This document shows, one piece after another, positions 53,396 through 61,122 of a stretch of 64,000 bases of DNA. The position numbers and the translations under genes are program-made. Origin of the DNA: Lysinibacillus halotolerans (lineage in GTDB: Bacteria > Bacillota > Bacilli > Bacillales_A > Planococcaceae); NCBI RefSeq assembly GCF_003711845.1, contig NZ_RHLQ01000019.1, positions 1 through 64,000 on the forward strand, read 5' to 3'. The notes below the pieces were generated by a model. That model did not search any database, was not told where the DNA came from, and saw only the letters and a list, made by a program, of their open reading frames with translations. The stretch's first letter is position 1; the number at the start of each line of letters is the position of its first letter.

Positions 53396-54676
53396 ATGGC
53401 AGATTTACGAATCAATTTAGCGGGCATTAAGTCACCCAATCCTTTTTGGCTTGCTTCAGCACCACCGACCAATTCGGGATACCAAGTACAAAGAGCCTTT
53501 GATGCTGGTTGGGGAGGGGCTGTTTGGAAAACGTTAGGCGAACCAATTATTAATACGACTTCCCGATTTGCAGCCCTCAGCTTTAATGGTCAACGGGTAG
53601 CGGGATTTAATAATATTGAGCTCATTACGGACCGCCCTTTAGAAGTAAATTTAAAGGAAATATATGAGACGAAAAAACGTTTTCCTAATCATGCGATTAT
53701 TGCTTCCCTTATGGTCGAACCAAAACAGGAAAAATGGCATGAAATCGTAAAGCGGGTTGAAGAAGTAGGGGTTGACGGGTTGGAGTTGAACTTTGGTTGC
53801 CCCCATGGAATGGCTGAGCGCGGAATGGGAGCTGCTTCTGGGCAAGTACCTGAGTTAGTTGAAAAACAAACCTATTGGGTGAAGGAAGTAGCAAAAACAC
53901 CTGTTATCGTCAAACTCACTCCTAACATAACGGATATTACCGTTACAGCAGAAGCAGCAGTTCAAGGTGGAGCCGATGCTGTTAGTATGATTAATACAAT
54001 AAACAGTTTAATGGGTGTCGATTTGGATACGTGGAACACGATCCCCCATGTTGCAGGAAAGGGAGCCCATGGAGGCTATTGTGGTCCCGCTGTAAAGCCG
54101 ATTGCCCTTAATATGGTAGGCGAATGTGCAAGAAATCCGCTTATTAATGTCCCTATTTCTGGTATCGGTGGAATTTCTAACTGGCAAGATGCCGTTGAAT
54201 TCATTTTAATGGGGGCTACCGGTGTCCAAGTATGTACAGCAGCAATGCATCATGGTTTTAGCATTGTGGAGGATATGATAGATGGCTTAAACAATTATCT
54301 CGATGAAAAAGGAATTACTTCCATAATGGATATCGTCGGAAAAGCGGTTCCGAAATATTCCGATTGGGGCGACTTAGATTTAAATTACAAAGTGGTAGCG
54401 CGCATTAACAACGATGTGTGCATCAATTGTAATAAGTGCCATATATCTTGTGAAGATACGTCTCATCAATGTATTGACATGTTGAAAAATGAAAAAGGTG
54501 AACCATATTTGAAAGTACGGGAAGAGGATTGTGTCGGATGTAATTTATGTGCGATTGTTTGTCCAGTTGAAGGTGCTATCAATATGGTGGAAATGAAACA
54601 ACCTTTACCAAGTATGACATGGAATGAGAGACAATCGAGCATTGCCCGCTTCAAAATGGATAAAGTAGCAAAGTAA
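53396..54676 (+). CDS. preA: NAD-dependent dihydropyrimidine dehydrogenase subunit PreA
   Basis: 426 residues: FMN-binding TIM barrel of the dihydroorotate dehydrogenase type (1-310), then a ferredoxin domain with CINCNKCHISC (about 342-352) and CVGCNLCAIVC (about 380-390) for two [4Fe-4S] clusters. It reduces the 5,6 double bond of uracil/thymine. The region equivalent to the active-site loop of mammalian enzyme reads MGAASGQVPE, with Ser where the mammalian protein has its catalytic Cys. AAAGGAGGA before the ATG. Partner of PreT. Confidence 0.93.
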   Translation: MADLRINLAGIKSPNPFWLASAPPTNSGYQVQRAFDAGWGGAVWKTLGEPIINTTSRFAALSFNGQRVAGFNNIELITDRPLEVNLKEIYETKKRFPNHAIIASLMVEPKQEKWHEIVKRVEEVGVDGLELNFGCPHGMAERGMGAASGQVPELVEKQTYWVKEVAKTPVIVKLTPNITDITVTAEAAVQGGADAVSMINTINSLMGVDLDTWNTIPHVAGKGAHGGYCGPAVKPIALNMVGECARNPLINVPISGIGGISNWQDAVEFILMGATGVQVCTAAMHHGFSIVEDMIDGLNNYLDEKGITSIMDIVGKAVPKYSDWGDLDLNYKVVARINNDVCINCNKCHISCEDTSHQCIDMLKNEKGEPYLKVREEDCVGCNLCAIVCPVEGAINMVEMKQPLPSMTWNERQSSIARFKMDKVAK

Positions 54677-54733
54677 AGTTCAAGTCTTTTGTCATATGGA
54701 ATAGAGTTTCAATTGAAAAAGTGAGGTGGACGT

Positions 54734-54949
54734 GTGTCAGAGCATATGCAGTATTTAGAGGAGAAGAGAAAAATTGATAGTTACTTTGATAAGGGCTATC
54801 AAATTGTAAGTATTTTCGAGAATTTAAGTGGTACGTTCGTTGACTTTGTAACAAGTCATGATGCCGGTGAACGGGAAATTGTAGAATTACAATTACTTAC
54901 TGCAGAAGCACGCAAATATATTGCATCAAAACTAATCGTCGCAAATTAA
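54734..54949 (+). CDS. Small hypothetical protein
   Basis: 71 residues from a GTG behind GAGGTGG. Soluble and mostly helical by composition, with two likely amphipathic helices (about 5-18, 46-68). Not recognised. It follows preA after 57 bp without a terminator between, and is ended by the strong hairpin at 54966, so it may be the last gene of the pyrimidine operon. Confidence 0.6.
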   Translation: MSEHMQYLEEKRKIDSYFDKGYQIVSIFENLSGTFVDFVTSHDAGEREIVELQLLTAEARKYIASKLIVAN

Positions 54950-54965
54950 ACTTAAAAGAAAGTAG

Positions 54966-55004
54966 AAAAACTTGTAAGGATTTCTTCGTCCTTACAAGTT
55001 TTTT
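54966..55004 (+). terminator. Terminator after the pyrimidine operon
   Basis: AAAACTTGTAAGGA / TCCTTACAAGTTTT stem with TTT tail. Confidence 0.95.
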
Positions 55005-55039
55005 GTTAGATTGACAAAAACTAAACAATCAATTAAAGT

Positions 55040-55057
55040 GTTTGTATAAATATAAAC
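55040..55057. promoter_or_regulatory. Operator-like repeat 1 before the DUF2087 gene
   Basis: GTTTGTATAAATATAAAC, an imperfect 18-bp inverted repeat. A second copy of the same pattern begins exactly 31 bp downstream. Confidence 0.4.
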
Positions 55058-55070
55058 GAATTTTAGTTTT

Positions 55071-55088
55071 GTTTATCTATTTATAAAC
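55071..55088. promoter_or_regulatory. Operator-like repeat 2 before the DUF2087 gene
   Basis: GTTTATCTATTTATAAAC, an imperfect 18-bp inverted repeat with the same GTTT...AAAC ends as the one at 55040, about three helical turns away on the same DNA face. Confidence 0.4.
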
Positions 55089-55122
55089 ATTTATGTTTGA
55101 CGTTAGTATTGGGGGAGAAAAA

Positions 55123-55878
55123 GTGAACCAGTTGGAACCATTTTGGAATGCATCTTTAGAGGAAATTAAAAGGGGATATACGGAAGATCAATATAGATAC
55201 TCATGTTTATTATGCGGAGAACAAGTGGAAAAAGGGATTATATATCCTGAGGAACAGGTTTTCTATGAAGCAGAGCGATTTATTCGTTTACACATTGAAA
55301 AAAATCATGGCTCTGTATTTGATTATTTAATCGGATTAGATAAAAAAGTAACTGGTTTAACGGAGCATCAAACGATGTTGCTACGCCATTTTTACGCTGG
55401 TAAAAATGATAAAGAGATTCAACAAGAAATGGAAATTGGCAGTAGTTCTACAATTCGACATCATCGATTTATGTTGAAGGAAAAGGAACGTCAAGCTAAA
55501 ACATTTCTAGCTATTATGGAGTTGTTGAAGGAAAAGGATCAATATGCACCTGCATTTGTGGAGCCTCATAAACATGCCACAATGGTAGACGACCGTTATG
55601 CGGTAACAACTGAGGAACAATCGAAAATATTGGAAAAGTATTTTCAGGAAGGGTTATCTGGTCCTTTAGCGAAATTTCCTCCTAAGGAAAAGCAACGCAT
55701 TGTAGTATTACGAGCAATTGCGAACCGTCTTAATCCCAATGCAACTTATACAGAAAAAAAACTAAATGACATATTAAAAATGATTTACAGTGACTATGTA
55801 TTGATTCGAAGATATTTAATTGAGTATGGGTTTTTAGATCGGAAATTAGATGGCAGCATGTATTGGTTGAAGAAGTAA
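55123..55878 (+). CDS. DUF2087 transcriptional regulator
   Basis: 251 residues from a GTG five bases after GGGGGAG. N-terminal part has a Cys/His cluster (YSCLLCGEQV, HIEKNHG) that could bind zinc. The middle holds a LuxR-like helix-turn-helix (about 105-140: LTEHQTMLLRHFYAGKNDKE then GSSSTIRHHRFML), and the C-terminus is a DUF2087 domain (about 184-250: KFPPKEKQRIVVLRAIANRL, LIEYGFLDRK). Two matching inverted repeats upstream suggest autoregulation. It is followed by a GIY-YIG-like gene, a recurrent pairing in Bacillales as far as I know. Confidence 0.8.
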   Translation: MNQLEPFWNASLEEIKRGYTEDQYRYSCLLCGEQVEKGIIYPEEQVFYEAERFIRLHIEKNHGSVFDYLIGLDKKVTGLTEHQTMLLRHFYAGKNDKEIQQEMEIGSSSTIRHHRFMLKEKERQAKTFLAIMELLKEKDQYAPAFVEPHKHATMVDDRYAVTTEEQSKILEKYFQEGLSGPLAKFPPKEKQRIVVLRAIANRLNPNATYTEKKLNDILKMIYSDYVLIRRYLIEYGFLDRKLDGSMYWLKK

Positions 55879-55906
55879 CATGATTAAAAGAATGTAGGTG
55901 ATACGG

Positions 55907-56251
55907 ATGGATAGAAAAAAAGAGTTAAAGCAACAATACCAAGAGGTTGCCATTGTTGCAGGTGTGTATGAAATTAAAAACAATGTAAATGGAAAAGTGT
56001 TTGTTGACAGTACACGTAACTTAAAAACCATTAACGGTGTAAAATTTAGTTTAGACAATCAAGTTTTTAAAAACAAAGCGCTCCAAGCGGATTGGACGCA
56101 ATTTGGAAAAGATGCCTTTTCGGTTACGGTATTAGAATCATTAAAAAAAGATGAGAAGGACCCATATTTCAATGAAAAAGAAGCTTTGAAGGAATTACAA
56201 CAAAAATGGTTAGAAAAGTTAAAGCCTTTTGGTGAACGAGGTTATAACTAA
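55907..56251 (+). CDS. GIY-YIG-like protein, probably without nuclease activity
   Basis: 114 residues from the ATG at 55907 after AGGTGA. The GIY-YIG frame is visible as GVYEIKNNVNGKVFVDSTRNL (about 19-39) and the later DAFSVTVLE with the metal-binding Glu. The second half-motif YIG is replaced by FVD, and the catalytic Arg expected after NL is missing (NLKTING). It may therefore bind rather than cut nucleic acid. It forms an operon with the DUF2087 regulator 28 bp upstream. Confidence 0.75.
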   Translation: MDRKKELKQQYQEVAIVAGVYEIKNNVNGKVFVDSTRNLKTINGVKFSLDNQVFKNKALQADWTQFGKDAFSVTVLESLKKDEKDPYFNEKEALKELQQKWLEKLKPFGERGYN

Positions 56252-56271
56252 TAAAATATAATATTGATGAG

Positions 56272-56307
56272 AAGGGGTTGCGCTGTACATATAGACGCCC
56301 CTTTTTT
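56272..56307 (+). terminator. Terminator of the DUF2087 operon
   Basis: AAGGGG-GCG / CGCCCCTT stem with a two-base bulge, then seven T. Confidence 0.85.
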
Positions 56308-56430
56308 TGTTGTCGATAAAATAAGGAAAATGTAACAAGAAAGCGACAAAAACTTTTTCAATTCATTCATTTCATTTCCAATTGTTTCGTAATATATAGA
56401 GACATTATTTGGTAGGGGGAGTGCATTTCT

Positions 56431-57453
56431 TTGAAAATTCTCCGCTTTCTCTTAGTTACCTTTACTTTCTTTTTAGTAGGTTGTGAAGAGTCAGTGGAAG
56501 TAAAGCCAGTTGTAACAATAGAAACTAAACCATTAGTAGAAGCTAGTTCAGTTGTAGAAGTTTCTGAAGGAGATACAAAAAAATTGGAGGCTTCCGGTGA
56601 CGAAGTTCAATTACTAGATAATGCTTGCTATAGTAACGAGATTTACATTGAAGGGGAGGACATTTGTGCCTTAGAGATTCAATGTATAGATGATGATTCC
56701 TGTATTGAATGGGGGAATCGTATTATTAAAGGTCTTGAAGCCGATTATGGCTCTCTTGTTCATGAAGAATCTGTTGCAACTGGTAATGAAGGAGTAACGG
56801 TGCTCACTACTTATAATGTCGATCATAGCCAGGAAGTCATCTATACTAATCAAAATATTTCCATTGAAGAGAGGACTTATCATGAAAACCTATGGTCTAG
56901 CTTTAGTTGGTTAATTCCCGAAGCGAAACGAAAAGAAATTAATCGTTTTGAAGTGTTTGACAGTGGAGATACCCTCGCTTATGTTTCCCTTTATGACCCG
57001 TATGGTAAGTATTGGACCCTCGGGATGAATCAAAAAGATATTGAACTTGCCTCCGAAACCCTTGTTACATACTTACATGAATATGCCCATTTCCTTTCAT
57101 TAAATGAAACCCAAGTGAACTATTGGGTACCTGAGAAACGGTGCCAGTCCCTTTATTTAATAAATTCAGGATGTTTTTATAAAGATGCCTATTTAACCTA
57201 TTTTTATAAACAATTTTGGGAATCGGGAGGACATGGTAAATTGGAAGACTTTTATGTTTCAAAATATGCGATGTATTCTCCGGAAGAAGACTTTTCAGAA
57301 TCATTTGCCCACTTTGTGTTAACGCAAACACCAAAGGGGGACAATGTAAAGGAAGAAAAGATATTATTTTTTTATCAATTTGAGGAGTTAGTGCAATTGA
57401 GAACAGAGATTATAGCCCGGACTGCTACTTGGTTGATTAGAAGTGTTATTTAA
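56431..57453 (+). CDS. Putative zinc metallopeptidase lipoprotein
   Basis: 340 residues from a TTG nine bases after AGGGGGAG. Lipoprotein signal with LVGC (15-18). The mature protein has an N-terminal Val/Glu-rich linker, four Cys at about 70-95 (NACYSN, EDICALEIQC, DDSC), then HEYAH at 216-220, the HExxH zinc motif, with a candidate third ligand Glu290 in DFSESFAHFV (gluzincin spacing about 70). Two more Cys (KRC, SGCF) follow the motif. Surface-bound peptidase inferred; no family assigned. Monocistronic. Confidence 0.7.
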   Translation: MKILRFLLVTFTFFLVGCEESVEVKPVVTIETKPLVEASSVVEVSEGDTKKLEASGDEVQLLDNACYSNEIYIEGEDICALEIQCIDDDSCIEWGNRIIKGLEADYGSLVHEESVATGNEGVTVLTTYNVDHSQEVIYTNQNISIEERTYHENLWSSFSWLIPEAKRKEINRFEVFDSGDTLAYVSLYDPYGKYWTLGMNQKDIELASETLVTYLHEYAHFLSLNETQVNYWVPEKRCQSLYLINSGCFYKDAYLTYFYKQFWESGGHGKLEDFYVSKYAMYSPEEDFSESFAHFVLTQTPKGDNVKEEKILFFYQFEELVQLRTEIIARTATWLIRSVI

Positions 57454-57468
57454 TACTATCCGCAAAAA

Positions 57469-57506
57469 ATCCCCTTCGCCTAATGCGTTGGGGATGTTGT
57501 TTTTTG
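57469..57506 (+). terminator. Terminator of the metallopeptidase gene
   Basis: ATCCCC-CGC / GCG-GGGGAT stem (57469-57495) followed by a T-rich tail. Confidence 0.85.
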
Positions 57507-57583
57507 CCTTAATGAATCCGTTCAAAGGGAAGTGAAATTTAATTGTAATGTTAGAATACCCGCAATCGAAGAAGTTATGATTG

Positions 57584-57901
57584 TTAATTTAAACCATCGA
57601 TAAATAACTCAATTTCTTCTTGTGTTTTTCGATCTTTACTAACAAATCGTCCGCTTTCCTCACCATCTTTATAGGCGATAAAACTTGGGATACCAAAAAC
57701 GTCTAATTGGATACAAAGATCAATGAATTCATCCCGATCTATTTTGATAAATTGATATTCAGAAGCGTATTTTTCTTCAATGGATGGCATAAACGGGTCG
57801 ATGAATCGACAATCTTTACACCAGTCCGCCGAAAACATAAAAATCGTTTGTCCTTCAGATTTTAGTTGTTCAAATTGTTCAACCGATTGTAAATTTTCCA
57901 C
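57584..57901 (-). CDS. Thioredoxin-family protein
   Basis: 105 residues, thioredoxin fold with active site SADWCKDC (Cys pair WCKDC at about 27-31) and the cis-Pro in FGIPSFIAY (about 74). The KD between the cysteines differs from the GP of classical thioredoxin and is common in YtpP/YdbP-type proteins of Bacillales. Cytosolic thiol-disulfide exchange inferred. No partner gene. Confidence 0.88.
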   Translation of the reverse strand: MENLQSVEQFEQLKSEGQTIFMFSADWCKDCRFIDPFMPSIEEKYASEYQFIKIDRDEFIDLCIQLDVFGIPSFIAYKDGEESGRFVSKDRKTQEEIELFIDGLN

Positions 57902-58102
57902 GAGATAATTCCCCCAAAATTAATTTTTTCTCATCTTACCATACATATGTATTATTTTCCTGTTCGGAAATTGAGGAATTTGACAAAAACTTCTGCAAAT
58001 AATATTCCACAAATCGAACAAATTATTTATCTAAGTACTGTATTTCCTAAACTCATGGATTCAATTTTTTCGGACATTCTAATGAAGAAAGGAGGTTTCT
58101 TT

Positions 58103-59101
58103 TTGGTCCGACGATTAATTCCTTTAATTCTAATTGTTTTTGTTGTTAATGCGATGTTTTCGAATGTTGGAAGTGCAAAAGAAACACCATCTCAGGAAGA
58201 AATAATGAACAAGCGAATGGCCATTTATATACAATTCCAAGATCACATCGTACCGTGGTACCACTTGGCTGCCATTGACCAATATGAAAGAAACATCCAA
58301 GCTGTACGTCCTGATATACCAAAACGAGACAGTATAATAGCTATTCAATTTTCTAAAGAATATTGGGCTGGTGCATTTAATCCGTTAGCGGATGATACCT
58401 CACCGTTAACAATAAAATATTTTGGTGGTTTAGGACTTGATGGAAATGGTGATGGTGTAGCAAATCCAGAAGATGATGAAGATATTATGTTTACAATGTC
58501 AAACTATTTAAGTCAATACGGACCAACTGTTGAAGATTTTAAAATTGCATTGTGGGAATATTATCAAAGTGAGCAAGTAGTAAATCAAATTTTAACCATT
58601 GCTAAACTATATAAACACTTTGATACGATTAATATAGATACACATGTTTTCCCTGTTCCTGTCCGTGGATATAACTACAGCTATAGAGGAACATGGGGTG
58701 CCAATAGAGGCTGGGGCGGAAGACGTATACATGAAGGTACAGATATTTTTGCAGGATATAGTACACCTGTATTATCAACATCTTATGGTGTTGTTGAAAT
58801 AATGGGGTGGAACGAATTTGGTGGTTGGCGTATAGGGATACGGGACAATCATAATACGTATCATTATTACGCCCATCTTTCTTATTTCAATAAAGATTTA
58901 AAAATAGGCGATATTGTGGAACCAGGAACTATGCTCGGTGGTGTTGGTAGTTCAGGTTATGGGAAAGAAGGAACATCAGGTAAATTCCCACCGCATTTGC
59001 ATTATGGGATGTACAAGTTCAATGGTCGTACAGAATGGGCATTCGACCCATATCCTTCCCTTGTACAGTGGGAAAAATATTCAAGACAACAGAAGAAGTA
59101 A
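58103..59101 (+). CDS. lytH: M23 peptidase LytH-like (sporulation cortex maturation)
   Basis: 332 residues from a TTG seven bases after AAAGGAGG; the frame is open 52 codons upstream but without signal or ribosome site. N-terminal signal segment with a GSA-K site near 25. C-terminal LytM/M23 zinc domain: HEGTD (His210, Asp214), HYYAHLSYF, and PPHLHYGMY (His298/His300), all catalytic residues present. The core resembles B. subtilis LytH/YunA, the L-Ala-D-Glu peptidase that leaves single L-alanine side chains in spore cortex. Supports an endospore-forming host. Confidence 0.8.
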   Translation: MVRRLIPLILIVFVVNAMFSNVGSAKETPSQEEIMNKRMAIYIQFQDHIVPWYHLAAIDQYERNIQAVRPDIPKRDSIIAIQFSKEYWAGAFNPLADDTSPLTIKYFGGLGLDGNGDGVANPEDDEDIMFTMSNYLSQYGPTVEDFKIALWEYYQSEQVVNQILTIAKLYKHFDTINIDTHVFPVPVRGYNYSYRGTWGANRGWGGRRIHEGTDIFAGYSTPVLSTSYGVVEIMGWNEFGGWRIGIRDNHNTYHYYAHLSYFNKDLKIGDIVEPGTMLGGVGSSGYGKEGTSGKFPPHLHYGMYKFNGRTEWAFDPYPSLVQWEKYSRQQKK

Positions 59102-59105
59102 AGAG

Positions 59106-59130
59106 GCTGTCTTTTAAAGACAGCTTTTTT
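59106..59130 (+). terminator. Terminator of lytH
   Basis: GCTGTCTTT / AAAGACAGC stem with six T. Confidence 0.9.
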
Positions 59131-59159
59131 ATTGAATTAAAAAAATTTAAAACAAATCG

Positions 59160-59188
59160 TTGACAACTAGTTTGGATATATGTTAAAT
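59160..59188 (+). promoter_or_regulatory. Promoter of the YceI gene
   Basis: TTGACA (59160-59165), 17-bp spacer, TTAAAT (59183-59188). An imperfect MhqR-type site begins 3 bp downstream. Confidence 0.6.
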
Positions 59189-59190
59189 TT

Positions 59191-59206
59191 ATCTCGAATT
59201 AAAGAT
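59191..59206. promoter_or_regulatory. Imperfect MhqR-type operator (YceI, upstream copy)
   Basis: ATCTCGAATTAAAGAT: left half exact, right half degenerate. It covers the expected transcription start. The identical 16-mer recurs at 59923. Confidence 0.6.
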
Positions 59207-59260
59207 AATTTAGTTCGAAATTTTATTTGAGCTAGTTATCCGATTATTTTTTTAAAATAA

Positions 59261-59277
59261 TATCTCGAATTCGAGAC
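59261..59277. promoter_or_regulatory. MhqR-type operator (YceI, downstream copy)
   Basis: TATCTCGAATTCGAGAC, one base short of the perfect palindrome, immediately before the YceI ribosome site. Confidence 0.7.
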
Positions 59278-59295
59278 AAAAAAGGGGAAATAAAA

Positions 59296-59823
59296 ATGGC
59301 TAAATGGGTAATTGATCAATCTCACTCAAGTGTTGGTTTTGAAGTAAAACATATGATGGTGTCAAAAGTAAAAGGACAATTTGATAGTTATACAGCTGAT
59401 GTAGAAGCGGCAGATCTTACGGATTTAACAACTGCATCGATTTCATTTGAATTTGATGTTGCAAGTGTGAATACTCACAGTGAAGACCGTGATAATCATT
59501 TAAAATCAGCAGATTTCTTTGATACAGAAAAGTTTCCTACAATTACTTTTAAATCGACTAGCATCACAAAAGATGGAGATGACTACAAAGTAACGGGTGA
59601 TTTAACTATAAAAGATGTAACGAAACCAGTAACATTTGATGTAGAATTTGGTGGTAAAGGTACGAATCCATGGGGCGTTGAAGTCTATGGATTTGAAGCG
59701 GAAGCGAAAATTAACCGTGAAGAATTTGGATTAACTTGGAACGCTGCTCTTGAAACTGGCGGTGTACTAGTTGGTAAAGATATTAAAATTAAAGTTGAGT
59801 TAGAGGTTAACCCTGCTGCTTAA
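59296..59823 (+). CDS. YceI-family protein
   Basis: 175-residue lipocalin-like beta barrel of the YceI family, which binds polyisoprenoids or other hydrophobic ligands. Starts AKWVIDQSHSSVGFEVKHMMVSK and has the conserved SADFFDTEKFPTITFKST (about 68-85). No signal peptide, so cytoplasmic. AAAGGGG before the ATG. Its leader carries two MhqR-type operators like those of the following dioxygenase operon, so it is part of the quinone-stress response; a quinone- or lipid-binding role is inferred. Confidence 0.9.
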   Translation: MAKWVIDQSHSSVGFEVKHMMVSKVKGQFDSYTADVEAADLTDLTTASISFEFDVASVNTHSEDRDNHLKSADFFDTEKFPTITFKSTSITKDGDDYKVTGDLTIKDVTKPVTFDVEFGGKGTNPWGVEVYGFEAEAKINREEFGLTWNAALETGGVLVGKDIKIKVELEVNPAA

Positions 59824-59835
59824 ATAGTATGCAAT

Positions 59836-59870
59836 ATGGGTAATCCATCAAAAGGGTTACCCATTGTTAT
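59836..59870 (+). terminator. Terminator of the YceI gene
   Basis: ATGGGTAATCC / GGGTTACCCAT stem; weak T tail. Confidence 0.7.
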
Positions 59871-59892
59871 ACTAATGTGTACTTGGTGATGT

Positions 59893-59921
59893 TTGACATA
59901 AATCGAATAAAGTGCTACTAT
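59893..59921 (+). promoter_or_regulatory. Promoter of the mhq operon
   Basis: TTGACA (59893-59898), 17-bp spacer ending in an extended -10 TGC, TACTAT (59916-59921). An MhqR-type site starts 2 bp downstream. Confidence 0.75.
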
Positions 59922-59922
59922 T

Positions 59923-59938
59923 ATCTCGAATTAAAGAT
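59923..59938. promoter_or_regulatory. Imperfect MhqR-type operator (mhq operon, upstream copy)
   Basis: ATCTCGAATTAAAGAT, identical to the site at 59191 and in the same position relative to the -10 box. Confidence 0.65.
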
Positions 59939-60037
59939 TTTAAAAAGAAAATAAAAACGTAAATTTTTTTGAATAAATTAAATAAAGAAATTCACACTAA
60001 AAATAGTTTGAAAAAACTATTCTATTTTTTAAAAAAA

Positions 60038-60055
60038 TATCTCGAATTCGAGATA
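60038..60055. promoter_or_regulatory. Perfect MhqR-type operator (mhq operon, downstream copy)
   Basis: TATCTCGAATTCGAGATA is a perfect 18-bp palindrome and matches the operator known for B. subtilis MhqR. It ends 6 bases before the GGAGGA of the first gene. Confidence 0.85.
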
Positions 60056-60071
60056 AATTGGAGGAACTATA

Positions 60072-61055
60072 ATGAATGAATTAAAAGGTCTACATCACGT
60101 TACAGCGATAACAAGTAGTGCGGAAAAAATTTATGAATTTTTTACTTATACATTAGGACTTCGGTTAGTAAAGAAAACGGTCAATCAAGATGATATTAAG
60201 ACATACCATTTATATTTTACCGATGATGTCGGTAGTCCAGGGACAGATATGACATTTTTTGATTTTCCTGGTATTCCGAAAGGGGTACACGGAACAAATG
60301 AAATTTCAAAAACTTCATTCCGTGTACCAGATGATGCTGCATTAGATTATTGGATTAAACGTTTTGATCGTCTAGGAGTAAAACATACTGGTATAAAAGA
60401 ACAGTTTGGTAAGAAAACTATCTCATTCGTAGACTTTGACGATCAGGCATACCAACTTATTTCAGATGAGTTTAATGAAGGAGTTGCATCTGGAACTCCA
60501 TGGCAAAAAGGTCCAATTCCTTTAGAATATGCCATCACTGGATTAGGTCCAATATTTGTTCGAACATCCTACTTTGACTACTTTAAAGAAGTGTTAGAAA
60601 AAGTATTCTTTATGAGAGAAATCGCTCAAGAAGATTCGTTCCACTTATTTGAAATGGGAGAAGGAGGAAATGGCGCTCAAGTTGTCGTAGAGTATAATAC
60701 AGTTCTTCCACAAGCGAGACAAGGTTTTGGAACAGTTCATCATACAGCGTTCCGGGTGGATGACCGGGCAGAATTAGATGATTGGCAACAACGTTTACAA
60801 GGCTTTAAATTACCGAATTCAGGATATGTCGAACGTTATTACTTTGGTTCTTTGTATACGAATGTAGCTCCTTCGATTCTTTTTGAATTAGCAACGGATG
60901 GTCCTGGATTTATGGGCGATGAACCATACGAAACACTGGGTGAAAAATTATCGTTACCACCATTCTTTGAAGAAAAACGTGAGCAAATTGAGAGCTTAGT
61001 AAGACCTATCGACACAGTTCGTAGTACGAAAACATTTGAAAAGGAATATGAATAA
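60072..61055 (+). CDS. mhqA: Ring-cleaving dioxygenase MhqA-like
   Basis: 327-residue double glyoxalase/VOC-fold protein. Metal ligands fit HHVTAIT (about 8), VHHTAFRVDD (about 220) and the Glu in LFELATDGPGF (about 275). B. subtilis MhqA, MhqE and MhqO are such proteins, induced by methylhydroquinone and catechol under MhqR. Predicted to open or detoxify hydroquinone-type rings with a divalent metal in the cytoplasm. First gene of the operon, behind the perfect operator. Confidence 0.85.
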   Translation: MNELKGLHHVTAITSSAEKIYEFFTYTLGLRLVKKTVNQDDIKTYHLYFTDDVGSPGTDMTFFDFPGIPKGVHGTNEISKTSFRVPDDAALDYWIKRFDRLGVKHTGIKEQFGKKTISFVDFDDQAYQLISDEFNEGVASGTPWQKGPIPLEYAITGLGPIFVRTSYFDYFKEVLEKVFFMREIAQEDSFHLFEMGEGGNGAQVVVEYNTVLPQARQGFGTVHHTAFRVDDRAELDDWQQRLQGFKLPNSGYVERYYFGSLYTNVAPSILFELATDGPGFMGDEPYETLGEKLSLPPFFEEKREQIESLVRPIDTVRSTKTFEKEYE

Positions 61056-61122
61056 GGAGACGAAAAGAGAAATGGGATTTTTAAATAAATTATTTGGTAC
61101 TGAACAAAAGGAGGAAGAAACA

